Shown here: in pieces, positions 19,280-26,974 of the stretch
Layout of the letters: each line of letters begins with the position of its first letter
Position numbering within the stretch: position 1 is the first letter of the stretch
Notes under the pieces: generated by a model
The model's database searches: none
The model's input: the letters and a program-made list of their open reading frames with translations, nothing else
Told to the model about the DNA's origin: nothing
Translations under genes and position numbers: made by a program
Assembly: GCF_947498345.1 (NCBI RefSeq)
Contig: NZ_CANMJY010000006.1
Span: forward strand, 1-64,000
Direction of reading: 5' to 3'
DNA: 64,000 nt
DNA from: an uncultured Winogradskyella sp.
Lineage (GTDB): Bacteria > Bacteroidota > Bacteroidia > Flavobacteriales > Flavobacteriaceae

Positions 19280-20338
19280 ATGCGTTTAAAAATTCTTTTG
19301 ATCTTTTTAACAGCTTCATATGTTTGCCAAGCTCAATATTCTTTTTCAGGCTTTACAAATCCTGATGAATGGCAGAATACGGTATATCTATCTATTGTTG
19401 AAGATTACAGAAAAATGTCTGGTGTCTATTCAGAACAAATTATTGCCAAAACCACTGCAGACCAAACAGGTTTCTTTGAGTTTAAAGGTAATATGCTAGA
19501 CAGTGAAAATCGTATATATCGTATCCATGTTGATAAATGTTTAGAAAACCAACAAGATATTAACCACTTTAATGGTCATTGTAGTGATAGTGAAGAATTA
19601 TTATTTATCGCAAAAAACACGGACACAATTAAACTCCCTTTTTCGTTTGGTAATCAGGTGTTTTGTAAAATTGAATCGAGCAATTCAAAAGCGAATGCCT
19701 TTTTAAAAATTGATTCATTAAAAAACGATATGCGATTTGCATATGGTGAAGTACGAAGCGAAGCAAACCGTAAATTGAATAACAAAAAATGGTTTAAAGC
19801 CCTACAAGCATACGGAGAAGCATTAAACGAACCTATTGCAGAACTTTCAATCTATGCTTACCTATCGGATAGAAGTAGTGATTTGCATAGCTACTACGTA
19901 GAAGATTTACAAAATAGCTCTTACTATGACAATTTAAAGACCAGGCTCGAAAATAATTACCCTAATGCACCATACACTGTACAATATAGAAATGAATTGG
20001 CAGCAGATCGCTATATGTTGGCCTCGTCATCTAATGATACAACTCGTACTAATTGGAATACTTACCTCTATTTCATTTTAGTATTTTCTTTTTTGTTGAA
20101 CGGTATTTTGCTCTATCGTAACTGGAAACAAAAACAATCTAAAACCAAAGATTTGAAAGCCAGATTATCAAAACAAGAACAAGTCGTTTTAGAATATATC
20201 CTTCAAAATAAAACTAATAAAGATATTGCAGAAGCACTTTTTCTAAGTGTAAGCACGGTAAAATCACACACTAACAACATTTACAAAAAATTGAATGTGC
20301 AATCCAGAGACGACGCAAAATCTCTGTTTACCAAATAG
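19280..20338 (+). CDS. Membrane-anchored LuxR-type regulator
   Basis: A 352-residue protein with an unusual order: a Sec signal peptide (residues 1-18, ending CQAQ), a periplasmic region of about 230 residues with many Tyr and Glu, one transmembrane helix (about 260-278), and a cytoplasmic C-terminal LuxR/GerE helix-turn-helix (about 290-350; LSVSTVKSHTNNIYKKL is the recognition part). It should sense something outside the inner membrane and control transcription directly. This layout is known in Bacteroidota, but the ligand and targets cannot be told here. A TAGTTTCG at 19268-19275 is a degenerate -7 element only a few bases from the ATG. Confidence 0.85.
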   Translation: MRLKILLIFLTASYVCQAQYSFSGFTNPDEWQNTVYLSIVEDYRKMSGVYSEQIIAKTTADQTGFFEFKGNMLDSENRIYRIHVDKCLENQQDINHFNGHCSDSEELLFIAKNTDTIKLPFSFGNQVFCKIESSNSKANAFLKIDSLKNDMRFAYGEVRSEANRKLNNKKWFKALQAYGEALNEPIAELSIYAYLSDRSSDLHSYYVEDLQNSSYYDNLKTRLENNYPNAPYTVQYRNELAADRYMLASSSNDTTRTNWNTYLYFILVFSFLLNGILLYRNWKQKQSKTKDLKARLSKQEQVVLEYILQNKTNKDIAEALFLSVSTVKSHTNNIYKKLNVQSRDDAKSLFTK

Positions 20339-20447
20339 TTAGAAAATTCAAACTAGGTTCTAGTACCGATTTCCAACCCGTTTTTCGCAAATTTTACATC
20401 CCTAATAGTGATGTTTGTTTCATTATTAATCATAAAATATTTATATC

Positions 20448-20855
20448 ATGAAACGAACATTAAACACATTAGTTATTCTGGTTTTAGCTATTGGCTTTTT
20501 CAATGCAACATCTACTGAATTTAATAAGTATGAGACAAAAGTTGCTATTATAAAATTTAAAACCGAAGTCATTGACTATGGAACTGTAGAACAAAACTCT
20601 GACGGCACAAGAATCTTTGCTTTTACCAATACAGGTAATGCACCCCTCTTAATAACTAAAGTAAAAACAAGTTGTGGCTGCACAGTACCTAGCTACTCTA
20701 AAGCACCTATTTTACCAGGAGAATCTGGAGAATTAGAAATTAAATATAATACTAAAAAATTAGGTGCTTTTACTAAAACGGTCACTGTTACATCTAATGC
20801 AGAAGGTGGTAACAAAATCCTAAAGATCAAAGGGAATATTGTAGCTTCAAAATAA
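20448..20855 (+). CDS. DUF1573 domain protein
   Basis: A 135-residue exported protein. A signal sequence (about 1-22) precedes a single immunoglobulin-like DUF1573 domain: IDYGTVEQNSDGTRIFAF, SCGCTVPSYSKAPILPGESG and the strands KTVTVTSN and ILKIKGNI. The paired cysteines in SCGC are a family hallmark. Function is unknown; in Bacteroidota these proteins are common periplasmic or secreted proteins. A hairpin terminator follows, separating it from the thioredoxin-like gene. Confidence 0.9.
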   Translation: MKRTLNTLVILVLAIGFFNATSTEFNKYETKVAIIKFKTEVIDYGTVEQNSDGTRIFAFTNTGNAPLLITKVKTSCGCTVPSYSKAPILPGESGELEIKYNTKKLGAFTKTVTVTSNAEGGNKILKIKGNIVASK

Positions 20856-20871
20856 ATCAATCTAGTAATAT

Positions 20872-20907
20872 AAGCCTAGCAGAAGTAAAATGCTAGGCTT
20901 TACTTTT
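20872..20907 (+). terminator. Intrinsic terminator after the DUF1573 gene
   Basis: AAGCCTAGCA (20872-20881) pairs with TGCTAGGCTT (20891-20900), a perfect 10-bp stem with a 9-nt loop. The T-tract that follows is interrupted (TACTTTT), so termination may be partial. Confidence 0.7.
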
Positions 20908-20920
20908 AACACCACCAATC

Positions 20921-21811
20921 ATGAAAACGAACATTTATTCAATCATAATAGTATTTATAATTTCTTTTCAGTTAGATGCGCAAAATCTTAATTTAGAAAT
21001 AACCGAAAACACCAAATCACCATATCTGCTCGGTAAAATTGACAAAAGCGGTTTAGAAGGTGATAATTACAAATCCTGGTTTACAAAGAACTATAAGGAT
21101 TACCAACCTAATTCAGAAATAATTTCGGCTATTACATTAACACTTAAAAATTATGACATAAAGCTTTTTATGGGTACGTGGTGTGGAGATAGTAAAAAAG
21201 AAGTACCTAGACTGTATAAAGTTTTAGAAGCTTGTAATTTCCCAATGGATCAGTTAACAGTTGTCGCAGTGAGCAGGCAACCAAACATGTACAAACAAAG
21301 CCCTCAGCATGAAGAAGTTGGATTAAATATCCACCGTGTCCCAACAATCATTTTCTATAAAAACGGTAAAGAAGTCAACCGAATTGTAGAACATCCCATT
21401 AAAACTTTCGAAGAGGATATTCAAAATATTATTACTGAAAACAGTTATAAATCTAATTATCAAATTGTTACTGCAATTGATAAGATTTTGAAGAAAAAAG
21501 GAATAAAAGGCTTAAAAAGAAAACGCAAAAAACTTTTAAAAGCATACAAAGAGCAAGTTACAAGTATGTATGAGTTGAATACCTATGGACGCATCTTGTA
21601 TGGAACAAACCGTATTGATGAAGCTATTGCTGTCTTTAAGTTTAATACCAAACTATTTCCAGACCAACCAAGAGCATATATGAGCTTGGCCAATACTCTA
21701 GGGGTTTCTGGTCAAAAAGAAAAAGCCATTAAAGTATTAGAAAATGCCATAAAACTACATACTGATAATGAAGACCTTAAACAAAATTTAGAAGTTATAA
21801 AATCTAATTAA
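20921..21811 (+). CDS. Exported thioredoxin-fold protein with WCGDS motif and TPR-like tail
   Basis: A 296-residue protein with a signal peptide (1-20, ending LDAQ). Residues about 65-175 have a thioredoxin fold: strand IKLFMGTWCGD, then a cis-Pro element VPTIIFYKNGKEV. The usual CxxC is replaced by CGDS, so Cys88 stands alone and disulfide exchange of the ordinary kind is unlikely. Residues about 200-296 form TPR-like helices (ILYGTNRIDEAIAVFKFN). It may act in a periplasmic reductase or chaperone role using one cysteine, but this is inference. The lysS promoter element lies just downstream. Confidence 0.75.
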   Translation: MKTNIYSIIIVFIISFQLDAQNLNLEITENTKSPYLLGKIDKSGLEGDNYKSWFTKNYKDYQPNSEIISAITLTLKNYDIKLFMGTWCGDSKKEVPRLYKVLEACNFPMDQLTVVAVSRQPNMYKQSPQHEEVGLNIHRVPTIIFYKNGKEVNRIVEHPIKTFEEDIQNIITENSYKSNYQIVTAIDKILKKKGIKGLKRKRKKLLKAYKEQVTSMYELNTYGRILYGTNRIDEAIAVFKFNTKLFPDQPRAYMSLANTLGVSGQKEKAIKVLENAIKLHTDNEDLKQNLEVIKSN

Positions 21812-21842
21812 AAAAGCAGTTCTTCAATTCTTGTAAATAATG

Positions 21843-21850
21843 TAATTTTG
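21843..21850 (+). promoter_or_regulatory. -7 promoter element of lysS
   Basis: TAATTTTG matches TAnnTTTG and lies 19 bases before the lysS ATG. No TTG with normal spacing is seen upstream. Confidence 0.5.
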
Positions 21851-21869
21851 CATCTCTAAAATAACAAGA

Positions 21870-23561
21870 ATGCAACTTTCAGAACAAGAATTAGTACGAC
21901 GCGAAAAGTTAGATAAATTACGTGCTTTAGGAATTAATCCTTACCCAGCAGATTTATTTCCAGTCAATCACACCTCTAAACAGATTAAGGAGAATTACGA
22001 GGATGGCAAAAAGGTGATTATCGCTGGTCGTCTGATGGCTATTAATGTTCAAGGAAAGGCATCATTTGCACAATTACAAGATAGTGAAGGTCGCATTCAG
22101 GTGTATTTTAACAGGGATGAAATCTGCCCTGAAGATGACAAATCATTATATAACGATGTCTTTAAAAAGCTTATTGACTTAGGAGACTTTGTTGGTATTG
22201 AAGGTGAATTATTCACAACGAAAGTTGGTGAAAAAACAGTAATGGTTAAACAATTTCAACTGCTCAGTAAAGCACTTAAACCATTGCCAATACCTAAACA
22301 GAAAGACGGAGTAACATATGATGCTTTTACAGACCCAGAGCAACGTTACAGACAACGTTATGCAGACTTAGCGGTAAATCCACATGTAAAAGATGTTTTT
22401 GTAAAGCGTACGAAGCTATTTAATGCCATGCGGCATTTTTTTAATGATGCTGGTTACTTTGAAGTAGAAACACCAATACTACAACCTATAGCTGGCGGAG
22501 CAGCTGCTCGTCCTTTTGTAACACATCATAACAGTTTAGACATTCCTCTATACATGCGAATTGCCAATGAGCTTTATCTAAAGCGTTTGATTGTTGGCGG
22601 TTTTGATGGTGTTTATGAGTTCTCAAAAAATTTCCGTAACGAAGGTATGGACAGAACTCACAATCCTGAGTTTACTGCCATGGAAATTTATGTAGCCTAC
22701 AAGGATTACAATTGGATGATGGATTTCTGTGAAAAACTTTTAGAGCATTGCGCTATTGCTGTTAACGGAACTACAGAAGCTACTTTTGGTGAGTACAAAG
22801 TAGATTTTAAAGCTCCCTACAAACGTATCTCTATGCGCGATTCTATTTTAGAATTCACAGGATTTGATATTTACAACAAATCTGAAGACGAGATCAGAGC
22901 TGCAGCCAAAAGCATGAATATCGAAGTAGACAACACTATGGGCAAAGGTAAGTTGATCGATGAAATTTTTGGTGAAAAGTGTGAAGGCAATTATATACAA
23001 CCCACATTCATTACAGACTACCCTAAGGAAATGAGTCCTTTGTGTAAGGAGCATCGTGAAAACCCAGAACTGACTGAACGTTTTGAACTCATGGTTTGTG
23101 GTAAAGAAATTGCTAATGCCTATTCTGAGCTTAATGACCCAATAGATCAACGCGAACGTTTTGAGCATCAATTAGAACTCGCAAAGAAAGGTGATGATGA
23201 AGCTACAGGTACTATAGATTATGACTTTTTAAGAGCTTTAGAGTATGGTATGCCACCTACTTCTGGTATGGGAATTGGTATGGATCGTTTAATTATGTTC
23301 TTAACCAACAATCAAAGCATACAAGAGGTATTGTTCTTCCCTCAAATGAAACCTGAACAAAAGCAAGTTGCAATAAGTGATGAGGCCAAGTCTATTTTTA
23401 AAATTGTAAAAGATTATAATAAAGTTGAATTGAACTGGTTAAAAACACAAGTTGGGTTAAGTAATAAAAAATGGGACAAAAGCATTAAAGAGCTCACTAA
23501 GAATGCTTTAGTTGGTGTTCAAAAACTTCCTGACGGTACATTAGAAGTGTGGCTAGAATAA
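21870..23561 (+). CDS. lysS: Lysine--tRNA ligase, class II, with element-supplied C-terminal extension
   Basis: A 563-residue class II LysRS, which charges tRNA-Lys. It has the OB-fold anticodon-binding domain (about 50-160), motif 2 (FRNEGMDRTHNPEFTAMEIY) and motif 3 (GMGIGMDRLIM). The catalytic core ends at FFPQM near residue 493, about where E. coli LysS stops; a further ~70-residue extension follows. The 15-bp sequence encoding FPQM and flanking bases (23334-23348) recurs at 36707-36721, where it is followed by a second, roughly half-identical version of the same extension. The present 3' end from about 23349 onward therefore came with the integrated element and restores the frame. The protein is thus a natural chimera. 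A terminator at 23608 follows. Confidence 0.96.
   Translation: MQLSEQELVRREKLDKLRALGINPYPADLFPVNHTSKQIKENYEDGKKVIIAGRLMAINVQGKASFAQLQDSEGRIQVYFNRDEICPEDDKSLYNDVFKKLIDLGDFVGIEGELFTTKVGEKTVMVKQFQLLSKALKPLPIPKQKDGVTYDAFTDPEQRYRQRYADLAVNPHVKDVFVKRTKLFNAMRHFFNDAGYFEVETPILQPIAGGAAARPFVTHHNSLDIPLYMRIANELYLKRLIVGGFDGVYEFSKNFRNEGMDRTHNPEFTAMEIYVAYKDYNWMMDFCEKLLEHCAIAVNGTTEATFGEYKVDFKAPYKRISMRDSILEFTGFDIYNKSEDEIRAAAKSMNIEVDNTMGKGKLIDEIFGEKCEGNYIQPTFITDYPKEMSPLCKEHRENPELTERFELMVCGKEIANAYSELNDPIDQRERFEHQLELAKKGDDEATGTIDYDFLRALEYGMPPTSGMGIGMDRLIMFLTNNQSIQEVLFFPQMKPEQKQVAISDEAKSIFKIVKDYNKVELNWLKTQVGLSNKKWDKSIKELTKNALVGVQKLPDGTLEVWLE
23334..23348 (+). repeat. Left recombination core (attL) inside lysS
   Basis: TTCTTCCCTCAAATG, identical to 36707-36721 in direct orientation. 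It lies at the junction between the LysRS catalytic core and its C-terminal extension and marks the left edge of the integrated element. Crossover took place somewhere within these 15 bases. Confidence 0.85.
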
Positions 23562-23607
23562 TATACTTTGTTGTAAATACTATAGGGTTATTATAAATAA
23601 GTACTTT

Positions 23608-23637
23608 AAATAGGTTGCTTTTTAGCAACCTATTTTT
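23608..23637 (+). terminator. Terminator after the chimeric lysS
   Basis: AAATAGGTTGCT (23608-23619) and AGCAACCTATTT (23624-23635) form a perfect 12-bp stem with a TTTT loop and a T-tract. By the boundary argument it belongs to the element, which thus provides both a new lysS end and its terminator. Confidence 0.9.
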
Positions 23638-23644
23638 GTTGTAG

Positions 23645-23710
23645 ATAATAGCAGATTACATCAAAATACTTGTCACTTTATTGTCACTTGAAGATTTCAA
23701 TACTTCAGAA
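23645..23710 (+). repeat. Left subterminal repeat, putative integrase arm sites
   Basis: Begins ATAATAGCAGAT (23645-23656), then two TTGTCACTT copies (23670-23678 and 23681-23689) offset by 11 bases, then CTTCAGAA (23703-23710). The same three blocks recur in the same order and almost identical spacing at 36603-36669 near the other end of the element, which fits arm-type binding sites of a tyrosine integrase or its accessory factors. Confidence 0.6.
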
Positions 23711-23727
23711 TCTTTGGGATTTTTTCG

Positions 23728-23735
23728 TACCTTTG
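23728..23735 (+). promoter_or_regulatory. -7 promoter element at the start of the element
   Basis: TACCTTTG matches TAnnTTTG. The ATG of the small membrane protein begins only four bases later, so the transcript would be leaderless or nearly so, unless translation starts at the internal ATG at 23785. Confidence 0.5.
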
Positions 23736-23739
23736 ACTT

Positions 23740-23943
23740 ATGAGTCAAAAAGTACTACATATAGCATTATTAATCATTATAACAATGTTCATTTCATTGT
23801 ATTTAATATTTGGCCCATTCTCAAAAGCAATTGATGATTTCATATCTTCAGTGAATAATATATCTTCTATATTATCTTTATTAGTTACCTCAATTTTAGT
23901 TATACAATTGGAATTAAAAAAAAAAGAGTACGCTGTCATCTAG
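23740..23943 (+). CDS. Small membrane protein of the element
   Basis: A 67-residue protein with two hydrophobic segments (about 6-26 and 42-58) and a basic C-terminus containing KKKEY. I do not recognise a family. It is preceded by an exact -7 promoter element whose predicted start site falls at or next to the ATG. An internal ATG at codon 16 is an alternative start. It is the first gene after the replacement lysS end and is separated from the winged-helix gene by the TGTAC-repeat region. Confidence 0.45.
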   Translation: MSQKVLHIALLIIITMFISLYLIFGPFSKAIDDFISSVNNISSILSLLVTSILVIQLELKKKEYAVI

Positions 23944-23970
23944 CCTCTTTAGTTAATTGAACTTTTTTTA

Positions 23971-24084
23971 GTACATATGTACAAATAAAGGTAATGTACG
24001 GATGTACAATAAAACTCTAAATAATTATGTATTTTTGTCCTTGTACATTGTCTATTTATACAATGCACAAGGACTGAAGTACAT
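23971..24084 (+). promoter_or_regulatory. Operator-like repeat region with promoter and hairpin before the winged-helix gene
   Basis: GTAC-centred motifs are packed here: the palindrome GTACATATGTAC (23971-23982), TGTAC at 23995-23999, 24003-24007 and 24042-24046, and GTACAT at 24079-24084. A -7 element TATTTTTG lies at 24030-24037. Immediately after it, 24037-24051 and 24060-24074 form a 15-bp inverted repeat with one mismatch and an 8-nt loop, which would be the 5' leader of the transcript. This looks like a repressor-controlled promoter for the element's control gene, probably autoregulated; the binding protein is not proven. Confidence 0.6.
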
Positions 24085-24111
24085 ATTTTTAATTTAAAAA
24101 CATACAATAAA

Positions 24112-24633
24112 ATGATAAAAGATTTATTATCAACCAACTCGCTAATGCTTCAACAATATAACTTTCCTTTTATCGAATTAGAGACTGTCATTTTTTTTGA
24201 ATGGTTGATTGTAAAAAAATATTCTTTTAGAAAGAAAAAAATTGACAATTATGACTTCTTTTATTCATCTAAAAGAGCAACGAATGAAACTGGTATAAAA
24301 AGAAGAAAGTTGGAAAAGGTTATATCAATTTTAAGAGAAGATTTTGAAATAATACAAACTAAGATAGATGGGAATCCTAAAGTAACTCACTTTGCTTTAA
24401 ATTTTGAAAACATTGTTAGTCGAGAATTTATCAAATACCTATATAAGGAACAATATCGAATATCTGCCTTTAAGGAATGGCAAAATTTTAAAAGACTTAT
24501 TGAATTGAATGACAGTCATAAACCAGGTATTAATCACTCTCTACCGAATACCGAATCATTTGATGAATTTATGGATAATTTTCAAGATGGCGAAGATTAT
24601 AGGCCTAATAATGATATTGGCACTCCATTTTGA
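24112..24633 (+). CDS. Winged-helix-like DNA-binding protein of the element
   Basis: A 173-residue protein. Residues about 20-105 have the pattern of a winged helix-turn-helix as found at the N-terminus of plasmid and phage replication or control proteins: helix ETVIFFEWLIVKKYSF, then FYSSKRATNETGIKRRKLEKV as turn and recognition helix, then a beta wing ending VTHFALNFE. The C-terminal part is acidic and polar. It follows the TGTAC-repeat promoter and precedes the integrase, so it may be the element's regulator or a replication-associated factor. No specific family is claimed. Confidence 0.6.
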   Translation: MIKDLLSTNSLMLQQYNFPFIELETVIFFEWLIVKKYSFRKKKIDNYDFFYSSKRATNETGIKRRKLEKVISILREDFEIIQTKIDGNPKVTHFALNFENIVSREFIKYLYKEQYRISAFKEWQNFKRLIELNDSHKPGINHSLPNTESFDEFMDNFQDGEDYRPNNDIGTPF

Positions 24634-24639
24634 TTTTAA

Positions 24640-24660
24640 AACTAAGTACCAACTAAGTAC
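24640..24660 (+). repeat. Paired 10-bp direct repeat upstream of the integrase gene
   Basis: AACTAAGTAC occurs at 24640-24649 and again at 24651-24660, an 11-base offset, followed by TAACT. The AGTAC ends resemble the GTAC motifs of the operator region 0.6 kb upstream, suggesting the same regulator may bind before the integrase gene. Confidence 0.5.
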
Positions 24661-24801
24661 TAACTCTCTACATATCTAAGGTTTTTAATCATCAACCTAC
24701 TTTTGTTGCTAATAATAGTAAATAATACTCAAAATAGTGCATTCAATATAAGACTAAAGTCGAAATTGTCCATTAAATTTAATACACTAAACCATTTAGA
24801 T

Positions 24802-25872
24802 ATGTCTGTCAATTTAAGAACAAAATATTTGGGTACCATTAAGCTATCTCAAAAGAACAGACCTTATAAATATCAACTTGATTATTCACTTAATGGTAAA
24901 AGAGTAAGAGAAACGATTAAAGATGTCATTTTTTATCCCTCTGACACTAAAGAAGAAAAAAAACAAAAACTAAGAATCGTTAATAGAATTAAATCTCAAT
25001 TAGAAATTGAATTAGGTAATTCTAAAAATGGATTAATTTCGAGACAATTACAAAAAGCTAACTTTATAACCTACTTTGAGTTATTAGGAAAAAATAAAGA
25101 GGATAAAACACGTACTGCATGGAATAATACTTTAAAACATCTAATTGATTTTCAAGGTAAAAGAATAAAATTTGAAGATGTTTCAGCTACGTGGCTTGAA
25201 AAATTTATTGAATATCTTAAAAGTGAAAATCTGGCTGCAAATTCAATAGTTACATATTTCAATAAGGTTAATGCAGCTTTAAATAAGGCCGTGAAAGAAA
25301 GAATAATTATTGAAAATCCTTCTAAGTTTATAGAAAGGCCCAAAAAAGTAGAAACAGAAATAATCTTCTTAACAAAAGAAGAAATTCAACAAATAGTTCA
25401 AACTGATTTTTGGGACAATGAATCTAAAAATGCTTTTTTATTTAGTTGTTATACTGGACTAAGAGTTTCGGACATTAGAAACCTAAAATGGTCAAACATT
25501 AAGGATAACAAAATTCAATTAATACAGAATAAAACAAAAAAAGTAGTATATATACCATTGAATAACAATGCAAAAAACATATTAGAAAAACAAAAACATA
25601 ATGAAGGTTTAGTCTTTAAACTTTCTGAACATATTAGCTCAATAAACAGAACAGTTAAAAAGCTTATCAAATTAGCTGGTATAAATAAGAAAGTACATTT
25701 CCATTGTGCTAGGCATACTTTTGCAACTCTATTAGTAACATCAGGTGTAAACGTTTTTACAATTTCCAAATTGATGGGGCATAAGGATATTAAAAGCACT
25801 CTCGTCTATGCAAAAGTAATCGATGAAGAAAAACAAAAGGCAGTAGATAGTATGGTAAACTTAGAATTTTAA
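24802..25872 (+). CDS. Tyrosine recombinase (integrase) of the lysS element
   Basis: A 356-residue phage-type integrase. An N-terminal arm-binding-like region and a SAM-like core-binding domain (about 85-180) precede the catalytic domain with Arg221 (TGLRVSD), His301 and Arg304 (HCARH), His327 (MGHKD) and nucleophile Tyr336 (STLVYAKV), all intact. It should catalyse integration at and excision from the 15-bp core in lysS. The frame is open 33 codons further upstream, but MSVNLRTKYLGTIKL at 24802 is the natural N-terminus for Bacteroidota integrases. The next gene starts three bases after its stop, indicating one operon. Confidence 0.93.
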   Translation: MSVNLRTKYLGTIKLSQKNRPYKYQLDYSLNGKRVRETIKDVIFYPSDTKEEKKQKLRIVNRIKSQLEIELGNSKNGLISRQLQKANFITYFELLGKNKEDKTRTAWNNTLKHLIDFQGKRIKFEDVSATWLEKFIEYLKSENLAANSIVTYFNKVNAALNKAVKERIIIENPSKFIERPKKVETEIIFLTKEEIQQIVQTDFWDNESKNAFLFSCYTGLRVSDIRNLKWSNIKDNKIQLIQNKTKKVVYIPLNNNAKNILEKQKHNEGLVFKLSEHISSINRTVKKLIKLAGINKKVHFHCARHTFATLLVTSGVNVFTISKLMGHKDIKSTLVYAKVIDEEKQKAVDSMVNLEF

Positions 25873-25875
25873 ATT

Positions 25876-26583
25876 ATGGAATTAAAAGAGGTAAAAGCAT
25901 TAGTAGAGTACTTTGAAGATAGAATAATTAAAAACTTTGAAACCCACTTTAGCTATTTAGTTTTAGAAGACTTTTATGAAGGTGGTTATGACGATAGAAT
26001 AGAAGATGAATTTTATTACGACGAATACTACTCAAAGTATGAAAGTAATATTATAAACTTACTTTTAGAGATTGAGGACAATATGAGTAGTGAGTATATT
26101 AATCTGAAATTAAGATTAATTAAACTTAAACGAATAATTGATACTAGACTATCAAAAATTGAATCCAATATTAATCCCCCAATCAGGTCTAAAAAACGGA
26201 ACGTTCAGTTCATTTTAAATCCTAAAATAGAAAAAGAATTATTTATAAAAACACTACATATATTACTACTTGACTTTAAACTAATAAGTAGCAATTTCGA
26301 TAATTTTAAATCGCATTTCGATAATAATTGGCATGATAAAATTCAATGGTATGGTACTGAATTACAAATCACAAATTTCATAACTTTATTAATAGAAAAA
26401 GGACTACTTGATATTGAAACTCAAAATTTTAAAAACAAACTTATTACAGCTCACTTCACAAACAAAAAAGGCAATAATTATAAAGAGAAACAACTTAGCT
26501 CTGTTTTAGCTGATAAAAAAGCCTTAGTCCCTAATGATGATGTTATATTGAAAATAATTCAAGAATTGAGTACTAACTTTTAA
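25876..26583 (+). CDS. RteC-like protein of the element
   Basis: A 235-residue, charged and largely helical protein. The N-terminal two thirds have no motif I recognise. The C-terminal part, IQWYGTELQITNFITLLIEKG followed by a helical segment ending near LADKKALV, resembles the C-terminal domain of RteC, a regulator of excision in Bacteroides conjugative transposons. The match is to the pattern of that domain only. It starts three bases after the integrase stop codon, so it probably helps control excision or integrase activity. Confidence 0.5.
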   Translation: MELKEVKALVEYFEDRIIKNFETHFSYLVLEDFYEGGYDDRIEDEFYYDEYYSKYESNIINLLLEIEDNMSSEYINLKLRLIKLKRIIDTRLSKIESNINPPIRSKKRNVQFILNPKIEKELFIKTLHILLLDFKLISSNFDNFKSHFDNNWHDKIQWYGTELQITNFITLLIEKGLLDIETQNFKNKLITAHFTNKKGNNYKEKQLSSVLADKKALVPNDDVILKIIQELSTNF

Positions 26584-26649
26584 CTCATCTTTTACTTACT
26601 AAATAAACCTTTATAAATCAAGAGATTTACGTCATTATAAAATTTTATT

Positions 26650-26955
26650 ATGACAAAAATATCTCAACTCATTCTTGAAGTAAAACTTCTTAAAAAAGAA
26701 ATAAAGAAAAGTCATCTTTTCAGGAAAAGAATCTACACTATTAAAGAAGCTGCATTTGTAACTGGTGTTAGTATATCACAAATTCAAAAACTAATTGCTT
26801 CACGTAAAATACCTCATTCCAAACCCAATGGAAAGTTAATTTTTATTAGACGTAAAGACTTAGAATCATTTTTGATGAAGAACTATATCAAATCTAACGA
26901 TGAAATTGAAATGATAGTTACAAACACCATCCTTTCTAATAATAAGTTGAACTAA
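26650..26955 (+). CDS. Excisionase-like helix-turn-helix protein
   Basis: A 101-residue protein. Residues about 28-78 form a MerR/excisionase-type helix-turn-helix (HTH_17): YTIKEAAFVTGVSISQIQKL, then a wing with KPNGKLIFIRRKDLESFL. A basic helical N-terminus precedes it. Such proteins in Bacteroidota mobile elements act as recombination directionality factors or regulators. It lies 19 bases before the replication-protein gene and after the RteC-like gene. Confidence 0.8.
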   Translation: MTKISQLILEVKLLKKEIKKSHLFRKRIYTIKEAAFVTGVSISQIQKLIASRKIPHSKPNGKLIFIRRKDLESFLMKNYIKSNDEIEMIVTNTILSNNKLN

Positions 26956-26974
26956 TTTCCATAATAAGGAAACA

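Noticed and set aside
23949-24137. Open frame on the minus strand across the operator region
   Set aside because: It lies across the GTAC repeats and promoter of the rightward gene, has odd composition, and has no sign of its own start signals.
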